From Rhodococcoides corynebacterioides NBRC 14404 (GTDB taxonomy: Bacteria; Actinomycetota; Actinomycetes; Mycobacteriales; Mycobacteriaceae): a stretch of 64,000 nt of DNA. The stretch spans positions 1 through 64,000 of the forward strand of contig NZ_BCWV01000007.1 in the NCBI RefSeq assembly GCF_001894765.1, given 5' to 3'. The position numbers and the translations under genes are program-made. The notes below the pieces were generated by a model, which was given only the letters and a program-made list of their open reading frames with translations, ran no database searches and was not told where the DNA came from. Every line of letters starts with the position of its first letter. Position 1 is the stretch's first letter. Below, piece by piece: positions 30,105 to 38,534 of this stretch.

Positions 30105-33100
30105 TCAGTAGACCCGCAGCGTCCCCGGCGACCACAGACCCGAGCGGGTGCGCTCGCTGACCTCGACGTCCGCGGCGGTCGCCGACGGGTCGAACCGGTC
30201 GTAGCGTTCGAGCGAACCCCAGTCCCGGCCCCAGTCGTGGTTCAGATACGTCGGGATCGCGACGGGGGAGGCGAGCATCTCCGTGAATCCGAGCGGACCG
30301 CCGTTCTCGGCGGCCTGCCACGTGTCCGTGGAGGACACGGCCAGACCTCGGTCCGGCAGGATTCGGTAGCCGGGCACCTCGGCGACGCCGACGCGGTGGT
30401 CGAACGGCCGCTGGCACGGGAACTGCAGGCCGACGGCCCAGTCCAGCAGCACCGGCTGCTCGGACCCGATCTCGTCCTGAAGGGTGGTCACCACGGGCAC
30501 CCGAGGCGGAGTGAACGCCAGCCATTGATCCCCGGTGAGGTTGGGGTCGTTGGCGACGATGCGGACGGCGTCGGTGTCGGCGGGCAGGTCCGCGCGGGGG
30601 ATCCGCAGGTTGCGCCACGACGGCGCGGGGCCGATGTCCCTGGGCAGGTAGTCGCCCTGGACGGCGACGGTGCCGTCGGGCTGGGTGCGGCCGTACTCGA
30701 CACGCAGGGACTGGCCGTAGGTGGTGGTGCCCGCGACCGGGTCCTCGGACCAGATGCGGCCGGCGGCGGAGACGACGATCAGCGGGGCGTCGTCGGACGC
30801 GGCCGGCAGGCCGTACCAACTGGACGAGGCGCGCGCCGGGGTCTGAACACCGGGTTGGTACGAGCCCAGCACCGGGGTGGTGGCGGGGTTCAGACCGAAC
30901 GGCAGTGCGGCGGTGGAGCCGTTGACGCCGACGGCGCCGACACCGCCGGCGGTACCGGACGACTGGCCCTCCTCGAACGAGGCGCCGACGGACTGGGAGT
31001 CGGTGTTGCCCTGGCCGGGCTTGACCTCCACCGCGTCCGCGCTGAGGTCGGTAGGCACGCCGTTCGCGCTGAAGCCGATCGGATCCTCGCCGCCCAGGGG
31101 GCCGAGCTCGGGATCGGTCGGGCCCGGAAGCGGTTGCAGGATGCCCTGATTCGGGTCGGACTCGACCAGGACGTCGCGAGCGAGACCACACGAGTTGCCG
31201 GCGAGCGCCTGGACGTTCGAGCGGCCCAGCGAGTACGCGGGGTACTGCGACACCGCGCCCTTGAGCAGGGACGCCAGCGCGAACAGCACCATCAGCCCGG
31301 CCACCACGGTGAGCGGAGCCGCGGCGAACTTCCGGATTCGACGCCCGCGGACGGTGCCGGGTTTCGGCTGCGGCGCCGCGAATCCCTCACGAAGGTAGTG
31401 CCAGCCGGCCAGCGCGACGGCCGCGAAGAACAGCCCGAGCAGCACGGTGTTGGACTGGATGCCGCTGACGGAGACCACCTTGTCGAACCACGGAACGCCG
31501 TAGCTCGAGACGTACCAGTAGCCGTTGATGCCCGAGAAGGACAGGGCGAGAACGAAGACGAGTCCGACGACGAAGACGGTGCGATTGCGGCGGGACCGCA
31601 ACGCGCTCGCGGACACCGCGACGGCGGTGAGCGCGGCCAGCGACCCGGCGATGCCGGCGTACACCCCGAAGTGGTGGGTCCACTTGGTGGGGTTGAACAT
31701 CATGAAGAAGATCGTGCCGAAGACGACGGCGATCAATCGCCACGCCGGACCGGACGGGACGCCCGGAATCCGCTTGCGCCGCAACAGCACCACCAGCGTG
31801 GTGAACAGGCACAGCAGCATCACCAGGAACGCGAAGCGGCGGGCGAGCGAGCCGTCGACGGTCTGGACGAAGAGGTAGTAGTACCGCAGGAAGTCGTTGT
31901 ACCAGGGCAGGTTGGGGCCGATCAACGTCCGGACGCGGGTGGATTCCCGGACGGCGGCGAAGGTCTGATCGGCGAACACGACGATCAGCACCAACGTTCC
32001 GGCGCTCAGGATCGGCGCGAGGAGCGGCAGTGTCCCCACGGCACGGTGCCGTTTGACCACGATGCGGGTCAGCGGCCGGATGCCGGCGAGAATGGCGGCG
32101 ACACACATCAATCCGGTCGGCGCCGCCGCGAGGGTGAACGCGCCGACGATCGCGGCGACCGCGGCGGGCAGCAGGCGTCCGGTGGCGATCGCGCGTTCCA
32201 CCGAGCACCACGTGAGCAGGGCACCGAGCGCGACGATCGGTTCCGGCCGCAGACCGTTGTCGTAGGGCAGCCAGAACGCGAGGAAGACCAGCCCGCCGGT
32301 CCACAGCGCCACCGAGTTGGTGCGGACGGCGCGGCCGAGCCGCGGAACCACCTCGCGGCTGATGACCAGCCAGCAGAGCACACCCGCGATCAGTGCGGGC
32401 AGGCGCATCCACGGGCTCGCGGTGGAGACCTTCGCGAAGGCGGCCAACACGTCGTAGTACCACCCGAAGGGGGCTTCGGGGACACCGAACCAGCGGAAGT
32501 AGTTGGCCATGTAGCCGGCGTTCTCCGACACACGGGCCATGGTGAGGAGGTAGCCGTCGTCGGAGGTGTTCGCGCCGAAGAAGTGCCAGCCGACCAGCGC
32601 ACCGACCACGACGCCGTCGATACCCGAGGGCCGCCACCACCCGGCCGGGAAGAAGCGTCGATGCCTGCGCCCGTCGATGCCGTCGAGCCGGGCCAGTGCA
32701 CCGAGCGCCAGGGCGGTGGTGCCGATCGCGCCGACCATGACGAGCAGCTTGAGCAGCGTCGGCGACGACGAGAACCGCGAGTCGACCGAGATGTCCACCG
32801 TCAGGCCGGGGAACGACGACGCCGGTCCGGACAGGTCGGAGTAGATGCCCACCACCTGGGGACGGAAGTCCCCGTCGAGACGTCCGGCGCGCGGGACGCC
32901 GGCGTCGTCGGTCAGGCCCTCGAACGCGGCGGTGGTGGCGGTGATGTCGGAGTCGAAGCGGATGGCGGTGCAGGCGGACGACTCGACCTGCGACCGCGGT
33001 GCCGACGCGATCGCGACGTTGCGGTCCAGGACGTCCACCGAGGTGTCGGAGACGCGGACGAACATCGCGTTGAGCGCCGCGCCTTCGCCGCGGGCGGGCG

Positions 33101-33437
33101 CCGTCGAGAGCAGCAGGCCGCCGCCGGCGGGGAGGGCGGCCACCGCCGTGCACGGCACCGTCACGCTCATCGACTGCGGGACCTGGGACATGAGCGGAGC
33201 GTCGACGCTCTCGAGCGTCCCGTTCTGGGGCCAGCGGATCGACGCGTCGTCCTGCGTGACCGGCAGGAATGGCGTCAGGACGGCGAACAGCGTGCCCAGC
33301 AAACCGGCGACGACGGCGATCAGCCGGGTGGTGCGGTACCGCGCCCGGGCGTCGTCCCCGCGGCCCGGTCGCGAGTCGGCTGCACTGCTCTCGCGGTCGG
33401 GTGTCGTCGCGGGCGGCACGGAGGGAGCGTCAGGCAC
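30105..33437 (-). CDS. emb: Arabinosyltransferase Emb (second copy)
   Basis: This 1110-residue GT-C membrane enzyme polymerises arabinan from DPA and is of the family targeted by ethambutol. It has an N-terminal membrane segment, a periplasmic carbohydrate-binding-like domain and then about a dozen hydrophobic segments. The GT-C Asp pair is in NTSDDGYLLTMARV, followed by NYFRWFGVPEAPFGWYYD. The Met of TMAR matches the ethambutol-site Met306 of mycobacterial EmbB. The C-terminal soluble domain of about 400 residues includes PFDHRVGVAEVPGYRILPD. I cannot assign it to EmbA, B or C. GTG 33437 lies 8 nt after a -10 hexamer. Confidence 0.92.
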   Translation of the reverse strand: MPDAPSVPPATTPDRESSAADSRPGRGDDARARYRTTRLIAVVAGLLGTLFAVLTPFLPVTQDDASIRWPQNGTLESVDAPLMSQVPQSMSVTVPCTAVAALPAGGGLLLSTAPARGEGAALNAMFVRVSDTSVDVLDRNVAIASAPRSQVESSACTAIRFDSDITATTAAFEGLTDDAGVPRAGRLDGDFRPQVVGIYSDLSGPASSFPGLTVDISVDSRFSSSPTLLKLLVMVGAIGTTALALGALARLDGIDGRRHRRFFPAGWWRPSGIDGVVVGALVGWHFFGANTSDDGYLLTMARVSENAGYMANYFRWFGVPEAPFGWYYDVLAAFAKVSTASPWMRLPALIAGVLCWLVISREVVPRLGRAVRTNSVALWTGGLVFLAFWLPYDNGLRPEPIVALGALLTWCSVERAIATGRLLPAAVAAIVGAFTLAAAPTGLMCVAAILAGIRPLTRIVVKRHRAVGTLPLLAPILSAGTLVLIVVFADQTFAAVRESTRVRTLIGPNLPWYNDFLRYYYLFVQTVDGSLARRFAFLVMLLCLFTTLVVLLRRKRIPGVPSGPAWRLIAVVFGTIFFMMFNPTKWTHHFGVYAGIAGSLAALTAVAVSASALRSRRNRTVFVVGLVFVLALSFSGINGYWYVSSYGVPWFDKVVSVSGIQSNTVLLGLFFAAVALAGWHYLREGFAAPQPKPGTVRGRRIRKFAAAPLTVVAGLMVLFALASLLKGAVSQYPAYSLGRSNVQALAGNSCGLARDVLVESDPNQGILQPLPGPTDPELGPLGGEDPIGFSANGVPTDLSADAVEVKPGQGNTDSQSVGASFEEGQSSGTAGGVGAVGVNGSTAALPFGLNPATTPVLGSYQPGVQTPARASSSWYGLPAASDDAPLIVVSAAGRIWSEDPVAGTTTYGQSLRVEYGRTQPDGTVAVQGDYLPRDIGPAPSWRNLRIPRADLPADTDAVRIVANDPNLTGDQWLAFTPPRVPVVTTLQDEIGSEQPVLLDWAVGLQFPCQRPFDHRVGVAEVPGYRILPDRGLAVSSTDTWQAAENGGPLGFTEMLASPVAIPTYLNHDWGRDWGSLERYDRFDPSATAADVEVSERTRSGLWSPGTLRVY

Positions 33438-33445
33438 GGCTACCG

Positions 33446-33451
33446 ATGTTA
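33446..33451 (-). promoter_or_regulatory. -10 element before second emb gene (leaderless)
   Basis: TAACAT on the minus strand ends 8 nt before the GTG at 33437, inside the 49-nt gap between the two emb genes. It allows independent expression of the downstream emb. Confidence 0.55.
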
Positions 33452-33486
33452 TGCGACCGTGACGCCGCGCCCGAATCGCCGGTTAC

Positions 33487-36400
33487 CTACTGGTAGCCCA
33501 GCGAACCCGGCGACCACAGACCGGACCGGGTCACGGTGGTGACGTCCACGCCGGCCGGAGCCGCGTCCGGGTCGATCGGGGTGTACTTCTCGAGCGACCC
33601 CCAGTCCCGACGCAGGTCGTCGGCGAGGTAGGTCGGCACCGTGTCCGCCCGCAGGACGAGCGGGGTCCAGCCGAGCGGCCCGCCGCCGATGGAGTCCTGC
33701 CAGGCGTTGGTAGACTCGGCGCCGGTGCGGTCCGGCAGGATCCGCCACTCCGGCAGCTCGGCGACACCGAAGCGGTGGTCGAACGGCCGCTGGCACGGGA
33801 AAGCCAGTCCGACGGACCAGTCGAGGAGGACCGGCGCGGTCGGCCCGACGACGGTGTTCAGCGTCTCGGTCCGCGGCAACCGTGGGGGTGTGACGGCGAG
33901 CCACTGGTCCCCGGCGAGGTCGTCGTCGGTGGCCACCAGCCGCACCGCGTTCGCCTCGCGGGGGATGTCGGCCGAGTCGACTCGTAGCGTGCGCCACGAC
34001 GGTGCGGGGCCGATGTCGATCGGGGTCACCCGGCCGAGGGCCTGCTCGTCGTCGCCCGAGACGACACCGAACTCCACCTCGAGGGACGCTCCGGGGGTCA
34101 CGATGCCGTCGGCGTCCACGGACCTGATGCGTCCGGCCGCCGTGATCGCGAGGAAGTCGTCGGTCCGCGGCAACGCGTACCAGCTCGACTCGAGGGTCGC
34201 CGGGGCGGCATCGCCGGATCCGAAACTGCCGAGGACCGGTGTCGTCGCGGGATCGAGCCCGAACGGCAGGGCCACGCGTGAGCCGTTCACCCCGGTGCCC
34301 GCGGTGGTACCGCCGCCGGTCCCGGCGGTGTTCGCGGTGCTGGTCTGATCGGTGTCGGACGGGTCGACGGAGTTGGCGCCGCCGGTGGTGCCCGAGGTCT
34401 CCCGGTCCGCGGAGAGGTCGCTCGCGACGCCGTCGGGGGTGAAGCCGGTGGACGACGTGCCGGCCAGCGGGTCGACGCCCGGCGTGGGGGTCAGGGGCTG
34501 CAGCATCGAGGCGTTCGGATCGGACTCCACGCGCACGTCGCGGGCGAGGCCGCACGTCTCACCGGTGAGGGCGTTCAGGTTCGACCGCGCCACGGAGTAC
34601 GCCGGGTACTGCGCCACGGCGCCCTTCACCAGCGAGAGGACCTCGAAGAGGACGACGGCGGCAGCGACGACGGTCAGCGGAGCTCCGCTCCATCGGCGCA
34701 ATCGGGTGGGCTGCGGCGGCCGGAACGGCGCACGGAAGTGCTGCCACGCGGCCACGGCGAGTGCGAGGACGGTCAGCCCCAACAGGACCGTCGCGAAGCC
34801 CTTGCCGGCGATGGACGGCGGCTTGTCGAACCACGGCACGCCGTAACTCGAGACGTACCACCAGCCGTTCGAGCCGGTGAAGGCGAGCGCCGTGAGGAAC
34901 AGCACCGCGGCGCCGAAGAGCGTGCGGTTGCGGGGTGAGCGTTCGGTGGCGGAGATGACGGCGATCGCACCCAGAGCGGCCAGGGAGCCGGCGAGCCCGG
35001 CGTAGACGCCGAAGTGGTGGGTCCACTTGGTGGGGGTGAACATCATGAGGGCGAGGGCGCCGATCACGATGCCGAGGATGCGGCGCGACGGGCCCAGCGA
35101 GGTGCCCGGAATGCGACCGCCGCGGCGCAGCATGACGACGATGCACGTCACCAGGCACAGCAGCATGGCGAACACCGCGAACCGCCGAGCGAGCGACCCG
35201 TCGGGTGAGATGTTCAGAAGCGCGTCCCAGCGGTACCGCTCGTCGAACCACGCGACGTTGGGTCCGACGGCGGACCGCACGCGCGTCGCCTCGAGCACGG
35301 ACGCCACCGTCTGATCGGCGAAGACCGCGGTCAGCACCACCGTTCCGGCCGCGAGGATCGGCGCGATCATCGCCGGCAGTCCCAGCGTGTGGCGTCGTCG
35401 TACGACGATCTGCAGGACCGGACGGGATCCGGCGAGCAGAGCCGCGATGGCGATGAGGCCCGTCGGGCCGGCGGCGAGCGAGAACGCCGCCACGACGACG
35501 GCGACCGCGGCGGGCAGCAACCGGCCCGTCGCGATGGCCCGTTCCATCGAGCACCACGTCACGAGCGCGCCGAGCGCGATCACGGGCTCGGGCCGCAGGC
35601 CGTTGTCGTAGGGCAGCCAGAAGGCGAGGAAGACCAGACCCGCCGTCCACACCGCGACCGGGCGCGTGCGGACCGCACGGCCGAGTCGCGGGATGACCTC
35701 GCGGCTGATGATCAGCCAGCAGAGGATGCCGGCGATCAGGGCGGGCAGTCGCATCCACGGGCTGGCCGTGGAGACCTTGGTCAGCGCCGCGAGCATGTCG
35801 TAGTACGGCATGCCGAACGGCGCCTCGGGGACGCCGAACCAGCGGTAGTAGTTGGCCATGTATCCGGCGTTCTCGGACACGCGGGCCATGTTCAGCAGGT
35901 AGCCGTCGTCGGAGGTGTTCGCGCCGATGACGTGCCAGACGACGAGGGTGCCCAGGACCACGACGTCGACCCCGGTGAGCCGGAGCCAGTGCGCGGGGAG
36001 GAAGCGCCGGGGCCGACGTCCGTCGGAGCCGTCCAGACGATGCAGAGCCACCAGGGACGCGACGGTGAGCAGGGCGCCCACGATCATCGCGAGGAGCTTG
36101 AGGGCGGACGGGGACGACGAGAAGCGGGAATCGACGTCGACCGTGGCCGCGGTGCCGTCGGGCGCGGGACCGCCGAGCGTGGTGAACAGTCCCACGGTCT
36201 GCGGACGCTGGTCACCGGCGACCTCGCCGATCCGGTCGCCGAGCGTGACCGTGGTGCCGTCCTGCGTCGAGGTGATCGTGAGGGCGTCGCATCCAGTGAG
36301 CGCATCGGCCGGAGCCGAGAGCAGCAACTGGTCCCGCAGCACGACCGACAGGGTGCGGTCGGCCTCGGTCGAGACCACCAGCCCGACCCGACGGGCGTCG

Positions 36401-36702
36401 GGAGCGCCCGGCGCCGCCGTGGAGAGCACCGTGCTGTCCGCCGGCGCCGCGGCGAGCGCCGAGCAGGGCACGGTCGCATCCAGCGCGAGGGGGCGGTAGG
36501 ACACGAGCGGGGCGGAGACGGACTCGAACTCGCCGTTCGGCCACGAGATCGTCGCGGCATCCTGCTCGACCGGCAGGAACGGGGTGACGAGCGCGAGCAG
36601 GGTGCCGAGTACGCCCGTGATCACGGCCACGAGACGGGCCGTGCGGAACGACCGTGCTGCCGGGTGGGTGGTGGAGGGAGACTCGGCGACAGCGTTCGAC
36701 AC
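33487..36702 (-). CDS. emb: Arabinosyltransferase Emb (first copy)
   Basis: This 1071-residue paralogue of the downstream Emb has the same layout: N-terminal anchor, periplasmic jelly-roll-like domain, GT-C core with NTSDDGYLLNMARV and NYYRWFGVPEAPFG, and a C-terminal soluble domain (PFDHRFGVAELPEWRILPD). Where most Embs have FGWYYD, this copy reads FGMPYYD, one extra residue and no Trp. The frame is open upstream to 38748, but GTG 36702 is right for the family's N-terminus and lies 7 nt after TAGCAT. It belongs to the dprE1-dprE2-aftA arabinan operon. Confidence 0.92.
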   Translation of the reverse strand: MSNAVAESPSTTHPAARSFRTARLVAVITGVLGTLLALVTPFLPVEQDAATISWPNGEFESVSAPLVSYRPLALDATVPCSALAAAPADSTVLSTAAPGAPDARRVGLVVSTEADRTLSVVLRDQLLLSAPADALTGCDALTITSTQDGTTVTLGDRIGEVAGDQRPQTVGLFTTLGGPAPDGTAATVDVDSRFSSSPSALKLLAMIVGALLTVASLVALHRLDGSDGRRPRRFLPAHWLRLTGVDVVVLGTLVVWHVIGANTSDDGYLLNMARVSENAGYMANYYRWFGVPEAPFGMPYYDMLAALTKVSTASPWMRLPALIAGILCWLIISREVIPRLGRAVRTRPVAVWTAGLVFLAFWLPYDNGLRPEPVIALGALVTWCSMERAIATGRLLPAAVAVVVAAFSLAAGPTGLIAIAALLAGSRPVLQIVVRRRHTLGLPAMIAPILAAGTVVLTAVFADQTVASVLEATRVRSAVGPNVAWFDERYRWDALLNISPDGSLARRFAVFAMLLCLVTCIVVMLRRGGRIPGTSLGPSRRILGIVIGALALMMFTPTKWTHHFGVYAGLAGSLAALGAIAVISATERSPRNRTLFGAAVLFLTALAFTGSNGWWYVSSYGVPWFDKPPSIAGKGFATVLLGLTVLALAVAAWQHFRAPFRPPQPTRLRRWSGAPLTVVAAAVVLFEVLSLVKGAVAQYPAYSVARSNLNALTGETCGLARDVRVESDPNASMLQPLTPTPGVDPLAGTSSTGFTPDGVASDLSADRETSGTTGGANSVDPSDTDQTSTANTAGTGGGTTAGTGVNGSRVALPFGLDPATTPVLGSFGSGDAAPATLESSWYALPRTDDFLAITAAGRIRSVDADGIVTPGASLEVEFGVVSGDDEQALGRVTPIDIGPAPSWRTLRVDSADIPREANAVRLVATDDDLAGDQWLAVTPPRLPRTETLNTVVGPTAPVLLDWSVGLAFPCQRPFDHRFGVAELPEWRILPDRTGAESTNAWQDSIGGGPLGWTPLVLRADTVPTYLADDLRRDWGSLEKYTPIDPDAAPAGVDVTTVTRSGLWSPGSLGYQ

Positions 36703-36709
36703 GGCCCCG

Positions 36710-36715
36710 ATGCTA
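36710..36715 (-). promoter_or_regulatory. -10 element before first emb gene (leaderless)
   Basis: TAGCAT on the minus strand ends 7 nt before GTG 36702. The layout (TANNNT, CGG..., GCC, GTG) nearly duplicates that before the second emb gene. Confidence 0.55.
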
Positions 36716-36737
36716 GGCGACGACCCCTGTCGTCCCG

Positions 36738-38534
36738 TCATTCCCGCACGCCTCGCACGTCCCAGACGGTGGCGTCGCCGGTTCGTGCCCCGGGGTCGCC
36801 GAGGAGGGTCGCGACGGTGCGGCGCAGGGCGTCGGCCTGCGAGGCGTCGTCGGGAAGGATCACGACGTCGGCGTTCCAGTAGGCGAGATCCTCGCGCGCA
36901 CGGGAGCGATCGATGTCCGCAACGTCCGGGACCTCCCCGGACCGGGCGACGCGGCCGAGCAGGAGTGCGGTGGGCCGGTCGATGGCGCCGTACTTCGCTT
37001 CGCCGTCGGCCTCCCCGCTGGGGCCGACGAAATAGCCGCCGGCGATCCGGTAGTCGAGGCCCGCGTCGATCTGCCACCGGAGCGCGTCGGCGTTGCCGGG
37101 GCTCGGGATCGGCACCGTGACCACCGTGCCGTGCACACCGTCGAGGTCCTCGACACCGCCGACACCGCTGCGCCAGGTGCCGTCGGCGAGGACGGTCGGG
37201 GCCGGGGTGCGCTCGGCCGTCGGCAGCGGAACGGGGACCAGCGGGACCAGCGCGACCGCGACGGCGCCGGCCCAGATGCCGACGCGACGGCGCCTGCCGG
37301 TCGGCCGGGCGGCGAGGACGCGATCGGTCACCAGGGCGACGAGCGTCGCCACGAGGGGAACGGCGGCGAGGACGAACCGGGTCTCGAGCACCGACTCCAG
37401 CAGGGGAGTGCGGTCGAGCCATTCGCCCGGCGCCCAGCCGACGACGGGGTCCTCGGTGATCGCCAGTTCGGTGCCGATCGACAGGACGGCGAGCACCAGG
37501 ATCGTCACGGCCGCGGCTCGGGCGAGCGGCAGACGCCGGAGCACGACGACGCACGCCGCGACGAGGACGAGCAGGGGGATGCCGAAGTAGGCGTTCTGTT
37601 CCGTCGGGTTCAGCGCGACGTCCTGCACCGGGACGGCGAGTCCCCCCAGCGACTGAGGAGGGAAGGCGACGAAGGACAGGAGGGAATTGCCCGGCAGCTG
37701 GTGGTCCAGGTGGCTGTAGCTCTGGGGCCCCCGGAACTGCCACCAGAGGGGCCCGGCGACCAGGACTCCCGCGAGCACGGCGGCGACGACGACGGGCCCG
37801 GCGGCCCGCCGCACCGCGGCGAGCGTGACGCGCGGCGCGAACACGGTGTGAGTGACCAGCATCAGCGCGACCGCGATGGCGAAGATCAACAGGGGCTCCT
37901 CGCCGAGGAGCACCTGCCACGCCGCCAGCAGACCGAGTGCCACCGTGTGTCGACGGACGTTCCGGCCCTGTCCCAGCCGGATCAGGCAGAAGAGCAGGAG
38001 GGGAAGGACGCCGAGCACCGTGAAGTTGGGGTGGGCCGACGCGTGGCTGATCATGCCCGGCGCGAACCCCGCGATCAGGCCGCCGAGGCCGGCGGCCAGA
38101 GGCGCGCGAATCACCGTGCGGGAGAGCAGGAAGTACCACCCGAAGGCGGTGGTCGCGAGGCCGAGCGTCAGGGCGAGTGCGAAGGTCACCGTCGGGCCGA
38201 AGGCGAGCGTCACGGGGGTCAGGGGAACGGACAGGCCCAGCATGGCGGTGTTCGCCATCATGTTGACCCCGGCGGGGGCGTTCTGCAGATCCGAGAACAG
38301 CGGGTTCTGCAGCGACGCCACCGATTTCGCGGTGACGGCGAAGAACCACTCCCACATGGTCTGATCCTGGCCGGAGTACCGCAGGTACCCCGAGCCGAGA
38401 TGCCGCCACTGACCGCCGAGGACGATCAGGGCGAGGACGAGGTAGACGCTCGCGGCCACGACGTCGGGACGACGTCGTCGCGGCGCGACCGTCGTGTCGT
38501 CGCCGGCGGTCGGCTCGGTCAGCACCCCGGTCAC
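36738..38534 (-). CDS. GT-C-like polytopic membrane protein, unassigned
   Basis: This 598-residue protein has about ten to twelve hydrophobic segments and a soluble C-terminal part of about 130 residues. The first extracytoplasmic loop holds SGYLRYSGQDQTMWEWFF, where an acidic residue would be expected in a GT-C enzyme. A later loop has LLGEEPLL and LETRFVL. I do not recognise it as AftA-D or Emb. It starts at GTG 38534, overlapping the aftA stop (GTGA), and ends 35 nt before emb. The M. tuberculosis aftA-emb junction has no such gene. Context suggests a polyprenyl-phosphate-sugar-dependent transferase acting on arabinogalactan or lipoarabinomannan; this is inference. Confidence 0.75.
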   Translation of the reverse strand: MTGVLTEPTAGDDTTVAPRRRRPDVVAASVYLVLALIVLGGQWRHLGSGYLRYSGQDQTMWEWFFAVTAKSVASLQNPLFSDLQNAPAGVNMMANTAMLGLSVPLTPVTLAFGPTVTFALALTLGLATTAFGWYFLLSRTVIRAPLAAGLGGLIAGFAPGMISHASAHPNFTVLGVLPLLLFCLIRLGQGRNVRRHTVALGLLAAWQVLLGEEPLLIFAIAVALMLVTHTVFAPRVTLAAVRRAAGPVVVAAVLAGVLVAGPLWWQFRGPQSYSHLDHQLPGNSLLSFVAFPPQSLGGLAVPVQDVALNPTEQNAYFGIPLLVLVAACVVVLRRLPLARAAAVTILVLAVLSIGTELAITEDPVVGWAPGEWLDRTPLLESVLETRFVLAAVPLVATLVALVTDRVLAARPTGRRRRVGIWAGAVAVALVPLVPVPLPTAERTPAPTVLADGTWRSGVGGVEDLDGVHGTVVTVPIPSPGNADALRWQIDAGLDYRIAGGYFVGPSGEADGEAKYGAIDRPTALLLGRVARSGEVPDVADIDRSRAREDLAYWNADVVILPDDASQADALRRTVATLLGDPGARTGDATVWDVRGVRE

